Source of the DNA: Rhynchosporium graminicola
Taxonomy: Eukaryota > Ascomycota > Leotiomycetes > Helotiales > Ploettnerulaceae
DNA: 64,000 nucleotides
Reading direction: 5' to 3'
Assembly (NCBI GenBank): GCA_900074885.1
Contig: FJUW01000007.1
Span: 4,826-68,825, forward strand
Shown here: positions 1-9,670 of the stretch, piece after piece
Layout: each line of letters starts with the position of its first letter
Position numbering within the stretch: the first letter of the stretch is position 1
The notes under the pieces: model-generated
Seen by the model: only the letters and a program-made list of their open reading frames with translations
What the model was told of the DNA's origin: nothing
Databases searched by the model: none
Position numbers and translations under genes: made by a program

Positions 1-302
1 ATAGAGGTATAATATAAGTAGATATTTACTATCTTCCTAGACGTAAGTAAAAGAGTTATAGATAATATAACGCTTACTCTAGAAAGGTCTTAAAACTACC
101 TGAGTAATAAGACCTTATATTACTATGAATATAAAGTAGTAAGAATCACTTAAGAATCTATAACTAAGGAGTGAAGAAGTAGAGAGAGAATAGAAGTATA
201 TATATGAAAAGGGGCCCCTAAACTCTACTCGTGTAATCTCGCTTAGCAGTAAGTGTTTCTACTAATAGGGAGAGACCTCCAAACCTGACTAGTCGTCACA
301 TT
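1..302. other. AT-rich RIP-mutated sequence, no gene
   Basis: TpA is very common and CpA/TpG are nearly absent, as in the transposon block that follows. No open frame is readable. The last ~80 bases look weakly similar to the sequence just before 8635, so this may be a diverged continuation of the retroelement copy that begins clearly at 303. Confidence 0.5.
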
Positions 303-637
303 TTAAGCGAACTATTAGCAGCGCGCTTACGAAAGTTCTTCTTAGGAGCTAAAAGGTTAAGTTAATACTACTTAATACCTTATATTTATAACTTATGTAT
401 AGTTACTATTATTATCGTTAGTTATTTAAGAAGGAAGAGAAGAGAGAAAGTTAAGAGTTATATAGAGGAGTTACCTAGCGCTATACCCTATATTCTAACT
501 TTACTAATAATAAAGAAGAATCAGAATAAAGGTGAATCCTAAAAGGAATACCTCGCTAGCGCCTCGCTGAAGTATCGCTAGCTAAGGTATTTTAACGCCT
601 TTACTTCTAGGATAGAAGTATTTAAGAGGAGAGATAT
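303..637 (+). mobile_element. 3' internal fragment of a second Ty3/gypsy copy
   Basis: This stretch matches 8635-8968 almost base for base, apart from RIP-type transitions. The corresponding region of the complete element downstream is the untranslated end leading into the 3' LTR. It runs directly into the LTR at 638. Upstream of about 303 the similarity becomes weak, so the rest of this copy is either diverged or off the window. Confidence 0.85.
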
Positions 638-819
638 TATAATAGGTCTATACGCCTAGTGCCTCCTACTCTTATATTTCAGAATTAGAGAGGAAAGAAG
701 AACCTTCTCTCCTTAGTAATTAGTTTCTATATTAACCAGATTATTACTAGCGAACCTCTAGCGACTATTCTACTATTCCATTATGCCTATTTACCTCAGC
801 GTACCAAGTGATCATTACA
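638..819 (+). repeat. 182-bp LTR (3' LTR of the upstream gypsy copy)
   Basis: This is the same 182-bp length and nearly the same sequence as the LTRs at 2306-2487 and 8969-9150. The ends are a RIP-altered TGTAAT (here TATAAT) and ATTACA, which are inverted repeats of each other. Because internal 3' sequence precedes it, it is a 3' LTR and not a solo LTR. The bases after it (CTATA) are the candidate target duplication, but the other end is not in the window. Confidence 0.85.
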
Positions 820-2305
820 CTATAGGCTATTTATCAGGCTCTCTTTCTAGTCGATAGAGCTCTGAATCAAGTGCTACTACCTCTCCTCTCTTCTGTAACT
901 CTTATAATTTAAGCTTCCTAGCCTTATTTATCTTCCGTGCTTAAACTCCTGCTTTTAATAGAGACTTCTTATACTTTCTAATAGTATAAGAAAGTACTTA
1001 ATTAGCTCTTCGGCGATTTTCTATCTTTTTAGCTTTAGCTTTAGCTTGAATTTGAAGTTGTAGATTAGCTACACTTACTATAGCACCTCCAATTGACTTT
1101 CACTGCTTAATCGATCGTCGAGAGGTCTTCTTCTCTTAGGCACTTAACTATAGCTTCTATTGAAGTATAGTATTATTAGTAGAAGTAATTAAGGCTTTAT
1201 AGAGTTGAACTATAGCCTCTTTAATCGAGCTTTAGAAGATCTCTCTTAAATCATCAGATAAGTAAGTTAGATCTCTTCTAATAAACGACTCTACTATAGT
1301 TATAGTAGAGATTACTTTATCTACTAGTATAGAAAGTAGTAGTAAAAGTAACTCTAGCTCTTCAATTAACTTCTGCTTTCTAAACGATCTTATTCTCTTT
1401 AATCTAGCTTTATAGCTAAGAGGCTATATTCTAGCGTTCTTAAAAGCGTTCTGGATTATATAACGTTATATAGTTTTCTATCGAATACTAGTAAGGTCTC
1501 TGAATAAAGAAGTGATTAAATAAGTAATATCTAAGTTCTGTAAAGCCGAGTTAATAGCTTAAGAGTAGTAGTGCTTCTAAGGCCGAAAAACGCCTATATC
1601 TAATAGCTAAAGAGCATGCGTCAGGTAGCTTAGAAAGTACTATAGATATATATGATTCTCTTAAAGAAGTACTATAAATTGCTTATAGTAGTGAGATTCG
1701 TAGCTATCTAAAAGGAGTAGTTTCTATAGCTTTTCTAGTCCGGTATACGAGTATTTAATCAAATAGTAGGCGTATTCTATAATAATCGAGTTATTAATAT
1801 ATCTAGTTAAAAAGAAAGTGATTATTTCTTCACTAGAAAGGTTTATAGATATCTAGTTCTCTATAATTATCTCTCTAGGGCAAATTATAAAGGCTAGAAG
1901 TATCTTCTTTCTATTACCACGTATAGTTTCTATAATAGTAACTGTTTTACGGCTTCCTTATATAGGTATATATAGTGTATTTACACTCCTTAGAATAACT
2001 ACACTCTCAGTATATAGGAGGGCGCCTCGTATACTAGATTTATCTATATTTAGAACCTTCTTTCTATTATTAATTTATAGCCTTTCTATCTCTCTCTCTA
2101 GGTTCTGGAACTACTAGATTACTACTTCTTCTGTATATAGCTCTAATCGTATAGCTTCTATAGGTTTCGTCTTAATCGAATAGAGCTCTGGATAGTCCTT
2201 TAACTATTTACGGAACTAGGTATTAGAAGGAGGTAGCTTTAGAGGAGTTTAGGCCTATAGAATTGATATAATTATTAGTAGAATATTATTATAATAATAG
2301 GGAGA
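820..2305 (-). mobile_element. pogo/Fot1-type transposase relic, catalytic half (reverse strand)
   Basis: Translating the reverse strand and allowing for RIP-generated stops gives a DDE_1-type transposase. One stretch reads like the D-S/G-H-x-S-H catalytic segment (about 1670-1700), followed by the THALQPLD-like and VFxPxK-like block (about 1580-1640). Further upstream in the protein is the segment after the CENP-B-like DNA-binding domain (about 2060-2250). The frame continues into 9151-9500 once the intervening gypsy element and one target duplication are ignored. It carries many stop codons of TAG/TAA type in place of CAG/CAA/TGG, so it cannot be active. Confidence 0.8.
2301..2305. repeat. 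target-site duplication, left copy (GGAGA)
   Basis: GGAGA lies immediately before the 5' LTR and is repeated exactly at 9151-9155, immediately after the 3' LTR. A 5-bp duplication is the size made by Ty3/gypsy integrases. Confidence 0.9.
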
Positions 2306-2487
2306 TGTAATGGGTCTGTGCGCCTAGTGCCTTCTACTTCTGTATTTCAGAATTAGAGAGGAAGGAAGAACCTTCTCTCCTTAGTAATTAGTTTCTATAT
2401 TAATCAGATTATTACTAGCGAACCTCTAGCGACTATTCTACTATTCTATTATACTTATTTACTTTAGCGTACTAAGTAATTATTATA
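2306..2487 (+). repeat. 5' LTR of the complete gypsy element
   Basis: It starts TGTAAT and ends with a RIP-altered ATTATA (ATTACA in the other two copies). It is 182 bp, the same as the 3' LTR at 8969-9150. TSD GGAGA precedes it. The LTR pair shows C/T and G/A differences, as expected from RIP. Confidence 0.93.
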
Positions 2488-3590
2488 TTCTAATTACTTT
2501 TACTTAACGTTAGCCTAAATAATTATAATAGCTAAAAGCGGAGAATCCTCTACTATATTAACTCGACTTATACTCTAAGACGACTCTATTAGGGCCTAGA
2601 TAATACTTAGCGATATACTAGTAGATAACCTTTTAGTTCTATAAGAGAAACTCTAATCGCTAAAGAAATAGAACGATATCTTAGATAATCTTATAGTTAA
2701 GTACTAACGAATATTCAGTGAAAACCTTACTTAATACCCTCTAGAAGCTATTATAAGAGTATAACTCTACTAAGCTTATATATCCGAAGACTTTATCTTA
2801 AGTATAGAGAGAGATACTAGTCGATTAGTAGCTCCTAAAGAATCGCTAATTCCTCGCCGGGATAAAAGTAAATATATAATTCTATCGGAATACGAGAGTA
2901 AGAGCTAAAAAGAGCTTACTAAGTACTTATAAGCTTATAACCGAGTTTTCGATTACGATACTAAAAGGTACTTAACTAATCTTATTAAGATTAAATAAGT
3001 AATAATACTACTTTATAAGGAACTAGTAAATACCTAGGAAAGGTTTAAGAAGTATACTTTAGATACTCTTTATAAGATAACTTAGGAAAGTTATAAAGAG
3101 TTTCTAGCGAATCTCTAGCTACTTCTTATCTTACGAAAAGTAGCTAACTTATAGGCCTACGAGAATACTCGCTAAAAGCTAAGTTAACTAATTAGAGAGT
3201 TTATAAATTACTTTAAAGAAAAAGAGAAATAACTTAAACTTTTTATTAAATACTAATTACGAGATATCTTATTTAATAAGATCCGCTTAGAGATTCGCTA
3301 GAAAATCGTTAAGAATAGCTAAGCTAATAGATTTTAGACTTAAGACTAAGTTATTTCTACTATTACTCTTTAAGAGACTTATACCTTATCTAGAGGTATT
3401 AATAATAATAAAAGATAAAAGGAACCTAAAGAGTAGAAATATAAGGAGTTAAACGCGAAGAAAGATAACTTATATAAGTACTAGTAAAGAACTAACGATT
3501 AACGAGATAAGAGCTAATAAAGATAAGAAAAGAGGAAAGATCTAAATAGTATACTTATTAGGGATTAGCTAATAAGATAAGATATCTCTA

Positions 3591-3825
3591 AGGTTTAGTA
3601 TTACTCTTATAATAAATATAGATACATCTCTCCGAACTATTTAAAATTAAATACTAGCGATACTAAAGATAAACGCTAAGGAAAGCTATAACTTATAGTA
3701 TTTTCTATATTCGGACCGGGTTTACTAGATAATAAGATAGAAATCTAAATAAAGATTCTATCTTAAGGTAAGTGGAAATCGATAATTACTCTTATTAATA
3801 ATAGAGTAGAAGATAACTTTATATT
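3591..3825 (+). pseudogene. Gag zinc knuckle and protease remnant of the gypsy element
   Basis: In one frame the spacing C-x2-C-x4-H-x4-C can be recognised, but the Cys and His codons have become Tyr codons (TGT to TAT, CAC to TAC). About 140 bases later comes a hydrophobic-D-S-G-like segment whose Asp and Gly codons have changed to Asn and Arg. These are G:C to A:T changes at CpA/TpG, so the loss is by RIP and not by random decay. Confidence 0.75.
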
Positions 3826-4489
3826 AAGACTAATTACTAAAGAATACGAGCTTAAACTTACTAGCGAAGGACTAAGGACTTTCTAAATACTTTTATAGAA
3901 TAAAAGCGTTATCTTTAGTACTATAGTCGCTTAAGTAGAGATAGCCGATTCGATTGGATAGACTAGAGTCGATACTCTTCAGCTAAGAGTTATCGATATA
4001 CTAAGTATAGACCTGATATTAAGGTAGCTATAGTTAGAGGATATAGATCTTTAGATAAGCTTTAAGAATAAGTAATAGAAGTTCCCTTATAATTTGAAAG
4101 ACTCTAATAGCCTTAATATTATAGTACCTCGAGCTTTTGCGACTCTTATTAACGAATAGAAATCTCCTATATACGCTATAATACCTAACTTGCGTATAAT
4201 ATACTAGATAGATACTAGCGATACGCTTACTATTCCCTTCGTATATAGTGACTTTAAGGATATATTCTCTAAGGAGAAAGGAAGCGAGCTACTCTTATTA
4301 GAGAGCTATTAATACGCTATCGAGTTAGAACTAAGATTAAAGATACCTTATTCTCTAATCTATAACCTCTCTAAGAAGGAACTAAAGGTTCTCTAGGAAT
4401 ACCTCGACTTATTAGAGATAAAAAGTTAGATAAGGAAGAGTAAGAGTCTTATAAGTATACTTATTCTTTTTATACTTAAGAAAGATAAT

Positions 4490-4830
4490 AGCCTTCGATT
4501 ATATATTAATTACTAAGCTCTAAATAAAATTATAATTAAGGATTAGTACCTTCTGCTATTAATTAGCGAAACGCTAGATAAGCTCCGGGATATTAGAGTA
4601 TTTACTAAACTAGACTTATAAAACGCTTACTACTATATCCGAATTCGCTAAGGTAATAAATAGAAGACTATATTTCGTACCTGATATAGGTATTATAAGT
4701 ATTAAGTTATACTATTTAGACTATTAAACGTACTAGCGACCTTCTAGGTATTTATTAATAATACGCTAGCAGGCCTTATTAATATTACTTATATTATATA
4801 TCTTAATAATATCCTGATCTATTCTGCCGA
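4490..4830 (+). pseudogene. reverse transcriptase remnant of the gypsy element
   Basis: The classic order of Ty3-type RT blocks is visible: YRALN, a KLDL-like block, an FRT-like block, an F-x-LxNAPATF-like block, then the YLDDILIYS active-site block. In this copy the two catalytic Asp codons at 4805-4810 are AAT, and several Trp/Gln codons are stops. Confidence 0.85.
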
Positions 4831-6629
4831 CCTCTTATAATATAAGTAATACGTACGCTAAGTACTAGAGAGACTTCGGTATATAAACCTCTTTATTAAG
4901 TTATTAAAGTACTCTTTTAATACTAAAAGTATAGAGTTTCTAGGATATATTATCTCTTTAGTTAGCGTTTTAATAAATATAAGCCGGATAGATACTATTA
5001 GGGAATAGCTAAAGCCTGAAAGTATTAGAGATATATAAGTCTTTATTAGTTTTATAAACTTCTATTAGCGATTTATTATAAGATTCTTAGCGATTACTTA
5101 ACTTCTAATAAGTTTAATAAGTAATAAGAAGAAAAAGTAACTTACTCTTACTTTTAGATAGAGTACTATAGAAAGGGAGGCTTTTAACATATTAAAAGAT
5201 ATATTTACTATAGTACCTTTTCTTATGCACTTCGATCTACTAAAGCCGAGAAAGCTAGAGACTAACGCTTCTAGGTTTACTATCGCGGGAATTCTCTCTT
5301 AGCCTAGAGAGTAGCTAGCGAAAGAAGAAGAAAAGGCTATCTAGTACTTTATTATATTCTTTAGTAAAAAGCTAGAACTTATTAAGTTAAATTATAAAGT
5401 ATATAACTAAGAACTCTTTATAATTATTAAGTGTTTTATATACTAGAGGTATTACCTTAAAAGTAATATAGCTCTAGTTAAGGTATTAATAGACTATAGT
5501 AACCTCTATTACTTTATAACTATAATAGTATTAAGCTAGCGATAAGCTAGATAAGCTCTAGAGCTATCTAAGTATAACTTTATATTAAGTTATAGATAAG
5601 GGAAAAATAATCCCGCTGATAGACCGTCGAGAAGGCCTAACTATAAGCTAGCGAAAGATAAGGAAAATATTATACTCCTTATTTTATAAAATAAGCTACG
5701 AAATATAATTAAAGATAAGTTGATCTATATACTTAATAAAGCTAGCGATACGATAGAAAATAACCGGCGTCCGAATGATAGTATATTATGCCGATTAACT
5801 TAGATTCTATAACTTACTAATAATACTTCTTTAAAAGAAGTATCGATCGAGGCTATAGATATAACCTTTACGCCTAACTAGCGATATATACTTATAAAGC
5901 TTAATAGTTTATAGAACTTATTTAGAGGTCTGGATACCCTCTTAAGAGGCGCTAGCGAGGAGCCGGGCGCTAGCTAGTATAGCTATGGATATATTATACT
6001 ATAGTTTTTTATAGCGAGAATTATAAGAACTGAAATAGTAAACCCTAAATCGAACTTACTTCTCTTAACGCTTATAAAGCTATAGAAAAGGGACGCCTTT
6101 ACTATTAAGAAGTTAGCTAGATTATAGAAAACCGGGGATATAGATTAGAGTATCGATAGCGAAAGACTACTTAGATACCGGCGAAAAGCTTACGTTCCGC
6201 TAGACGAAGCTATCTATACTAAAATCATAAAGATATATTATAATAATCTAACTATAAGCTATTTTAGTTAAGATAAGACGCTGAAGCTTATCTAGCGAAA
6301 GTACTATTAGTAGAAGATAAAGCTAGACGTTAAAGAATACGTTAAAAGTTATAATATTTATTAAAAGATAAAAGTAAGAAGAATAAAGATAGCCGGCGAG
6401 ATATAAGCGCCTAGCTAGTTAAGTAAGCTATTTAAGTCTATAACTATAGACTTTATTATAGATCTGCTACCTTATAAAGGGAGCTCTATAGGAAGAATCT
6501 CTAATAGTTTACTAGTGATTATCGATAGATATACTAAAGATATGGAGTATATTCCTTACTTAAAGATAATTAATACGCTAGGCTTAGCTCGGCTATTTAT
6601 TAACTATTAGTTTAAGGACTACGGATTAC

Positions 6630-7450
6630 TTATAGTTATTATTACTAATAGAGGTTCTGTTTTCACTTCTAAGTTCTAGTAAGAGGTATACTTCTACCTC
6701 CGAATAATAAGAGGTCTTTCGATAGCGTTTCACCTATAAACTGATAAGTAAACGGAACAATAAAACTAAGCTATAGAAGTATAGCTATAGTGTTTCGTAT
6801 ACTATCTTTAAGATAATTAGATAGACTTATTACTTATAGCGAAATTCGCGTATATAAATATATATTATAAGGCTATTAGAATAACTCTAAATAAGACTAA
6901 GTATAGAATTACGCTAGATAGTCGCTAGGGTATCGAGGACGATCCTATAAGAGGGGAGATACTTACTACTAAAGAAAGAGCAGAAGAAGTAGTTAAGAAA
7001 CGCTAAGAGCTAGAGAATAACTAGCGAAGAACTAAAGAAACCTAAGCGAAGTAGTATAATAAGAACTATCGACTAGTTGAATTTAAAGTAGATTAATAAG
7101 TCCTACTCTTAGTAAAGAATATTAAAACTATTCGATCGAGCAAGAAGCTAAACTACTAATTTCTAGGGCTATTTAAGATCAGCGAAAGAATTAGAAAGTA
7201 AGTATATCGATTAGATTTACTTATTAAGTATAGTTAGTTATATAATATCTTCTATATCTTACTATTAGAACTATACTAGTAAAGGCCTAGCGAGTTATCG
7301 GAGGTTATCTAACTTAACCTTATCGATAGCGAAGAATTATAAGAGGTCGATTCCTTACTAGACCGGCGAGTAATTAGAAGGAGAGAATAATTCCTAGTAA
7401 GATAGAAAAGGTTTACTTCTACTTATAATTCTTAGGAGCTAAAAGAAAAC
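6630..7450 (+). pseudogene. integrase core end and chromodomain remnant
   Basis: An ITxxRGSxFTS-like segment (about 6634-6670) and a QTDxQTE-like segment (6731-6760) belong to the rve integrase core. About 600 bases later an EVDxLLDRR..FLVRWKG-like block, followed by ..WEPxENL, is a chromodomain tail. Trp and Gln codons are now stops. Chromodomains of this class steer integration to particular chromatin, a known property of the group. Here it is dead. Confidence 0.8.
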
Positions 7451-7559
7451 CTCTAAGGACTCTAGAAAGAAATTAAAGCTTTAAAAAATTAAAACGCTAT
7501 AGAAAAACTAGTAAAACGCTAGTAAAAGTGAAATAATACTTATAAAAGGATATATACCT

Positions 7560-8634
7560 TTCTGTTTTTTCCTATAGGGTTTTATAGTTTTAAAAGCATA
7601 TTAGAGATTATAAATCTAGTAGAGATCTAAAAGGAAAAAGAAGTTTTATTATCTATATAGATCGCTAGTAAACTAGCTCTCGCCAGATAAACTCCGAGAT
7701 ATCGCTAAAGAAAGTTTACTTAGTAACCTCTTAATTAGTAGTATCTATATCCTTATCCGGGACTTCCTCTCTATTAACCTCTAGCTATATATCTAGTGAA
7801 GCTACTTATAGAAAGAATCTAGTATAAATAGTACGGAAGTCCTTCGCTGAAGATTAGTAAGGAACTCGCTAGAGAGATTAATTCATACTATACGGAGACT
7901 ACGAATTTCCTCTAGAAGAGTAGTATTTATGATATCGATAGTAGTAGTAACTTTAGCTATAGAGCGTAGCGTATACCTAGATACCTTAGTAATCGCTGAC
8001 GTAATACTAGAGGATAGCTCGGTATTAGAATTAATAACTAGCTTCTAAGGAGATTTAATAGCTATAGTATTACTAACTTTGGAAGTTTAATTAGCCCGCT
8101 TCTTCTCTATATTAAAGCGTGCCTAAGTAATCTTTAATACTTCTCCGGAACTCTCGCCTATTACTACTTTTAAAGCTATATCTTATAGTTAGCTAAGAAT
8201 ACCTATTAAGATAACTAGAACCTCGCCGGCTATTAGCTAAGTATTCGCTAAAGAGAGGAAATTTATACTTATATCCTTATAAGATTTACCTTTCTTAATA
8301 TAGTCTATATACTTACTAGTAATAGAGTTAGGAGCTAAAGTGCACTTTAACTCAGGGAATAAAGTATACTTGCCGGCGTATCGTAAGTAAGTCTCTAGAC
8401 GCGGTATCTCCTTATTCACCTTAGTATAAGCCTTCGACTTTATCTGCGTATTCTTTCGATTAGTATAAAGAGTCTTATCGTAATAAGCAGAAGGGCTACT
8501 ATCTTAGCTCGGCTCGCCTTCAGTATCCTTATTATTATCTTCGGCTCACTAGCGCTTAGTCGATAACCTGCTAGCGACTGCGGTTTTTCCCTTATTAATA
8601 GGGATAAAAGTATTACTAGAAGGAAGGGTATCTT
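7560..8634 (-). pseudogene. antisense reading-frame relic between pol and the 3' LTR
   Basis: The reverse strand of this roughly 1-kb segment reads as one long frame if RIP-type stops are read through. Its longest unbroken piece is 60 codons at 8237-8419. The segment is too long to be only untranslated spacer. I do not recognise the protein. Antisense frames in this position are known from some plant gypsy elements; whether this one was ever expressed is inference. Confidence 0.4.
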
Positions 8635-8954
8635 TAAGCGAACTACTAGCGGCGCGCTTACGAAGGTTCTTCTTAGGAGCTAAAAGGTTAAGTTAGTACT
8701 ACCTGATACCTTATATTTATAACTTACGTATAGTTATTATTATTATCGTTAGTTATTTAAAAAGAGAGAGAAGAAAGAAAGTTAAGAGTTATATAGAGGA
8801 GTTGCCTAGCGCTATACCCTATATTCTAGCCTTACTAATAATAAAGAAGAATTAGAATAAAAGTGAATCCTGAAAGGAATACCTCGCTAGCGCCTTGCTA
8901 AAGTATCGCCGGCTAGGGCATTTTAACGCCTTCACTTCTAGGATAGAAGTATTT

Positions 8955-8965
8955 AAGAGGGGAGA
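8955..8965 (+). other. polypurine tract of the gypsy element
   Basis: AAGAGGGGAGA ends four bases before the 3' LTR. This is the expected place and composition for the primer of plus-strand synthesis. Confidence 0.7.
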
Positions 8966-8968
8966 TAT

Positions 8969-9150
8969 TATAATAGGTCTATACGCCTAGTGCCTCCTAC
9001 TCCTGTATTTCAGAATTAGAGAGGAAAGAAGAACCTTCTCTCCTTAGTAATTAGTTTCTATATTAACTAGATTATTACTAGCGAACCTCTAGCGACTGTT
9101 CTACTATTCCATTGTGCCTATTTACCTCAGCGTACTAAGTGATTATTACA
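8969..9150 (+). repeat. 3' LTR of the complete gypsy element
   Basis: It is 182 bp, starts with a RIP-altered TGTAAT (TATAAT), ends ATTACA, and is followed directly by the second GGAGA target duplication at 9151-9155. It matches 2306-2487 and 638-819. Confidence 0.93.
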
Positions 9151-9500
9151 GGAGATCTTACTGCAAGTAGATAAGTGATTGCTGATTTAACTATCAGATA
9201 AGTAGCTCTTATATCTAACTCCTAATAATTATAGTAATACTGCCTAATAGCCTCCTCCTGCGAGGGAGTAAGTAGCTTATTATGGCCACTACTCCCTGGA
9301 AATAACTCCTTCTTTAAGCTACCTTTCTTTACTCTTAAAATAGCTTTACGTAGAGAAGAGACTTTAATATCGAATTTACGCGCTACTATAGAAGGACTAT
9401 CTGTAAGGTGCGCTATACACTATAGTTTAGCATCTCGGAAGGCCTTTTTATACTCTGACTTAGTAGTATAACTCTAGAAGTAATATCTACTACGGGGTAC
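9151..9500 (-). mobile_element. pogo/Fot1-type transposase relic, N-terminal half (reverse strand)
   Basis: On the reverse strand a mostly open frame carries a helix-turn-helix block of the Psq/CENP-B type: S-I-V-A-R-K-F-D-I near 9385-9410, then a K-LLTPSQEEAI-like start of the second DNA-binding half near 9250-9290. It stops at the GGAGA duplication and resumes in the same sense at 2305, where the rest of the protein lies. It is less damaged than the gypsy element; some CpA/TpG sites remain. Confidence 0.78.
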
Positions 9501-9595
9501 TAGTATTTTTAGTATAATTGATAATTGTTAGATATTAGTAGTAATATTAAAAGTAGTTAATTTAGGTAGTAAAGCGCGATTTTAGGTATTAAAAA

Positions 9596-9665
9596 GCGAG
9601 GCGCTTACATGTGCGAGGCATTTACATGTCCCGACAGTAAGCGAGTCCCGAGCGAAACTGTCGGG
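9596..9665. repeat. tandem 17-mer and inverted repeat at the transposon-block edge
   Basis: GCGAGGCGCTTACATGT (9596-9612) is followed at once by GCGAGGCATTTACATGT (9613-9629), differing at two bases. Next comes CCCGACAGT (9630-9638), which pairs perfectly with ACTGTCGGG (9657-9665). Base composition changes from RIP-like to normal here, so this is probably the terminal or subterminal region of the pogo-type element. A matching end on the other side was not found. Confidence 0.5.
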
Positions 9666-9670
9666 GAACC

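Larger units (their letters stand above)
2306..9150 (+). mobile_element. complete RIP-degraded Ty3/gypsy chromovirus, 6845 bp
   Basis: The element is bounded by two 182-bp LTRs and a GGAGA duplication. In order, the internal region shows RIP-damaged traces of a Gag zinc knuckle (about 3591-3645), an aspartic protease (about 3780-3825, the Asp-Ser-Gly now Asn-Asn-Arg), reverse transcriptase (about 4490-4830, YLDD now YLNN at 4799-4810), integrase (ITxxRGS-like segment at about 6634-6670 and a QTDxxTE-like segment at 6731-6760) and a chromodomain (about 7345-7450). The chromodomain after integrase places it in the chromoviruses. Nearly every CpA/TpG is now TpA and stops are everywhere, so it is non-coding. 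About 1 kb between the chromodomain and the 3' LTR has an antisense frame. Confidence 0.93.
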
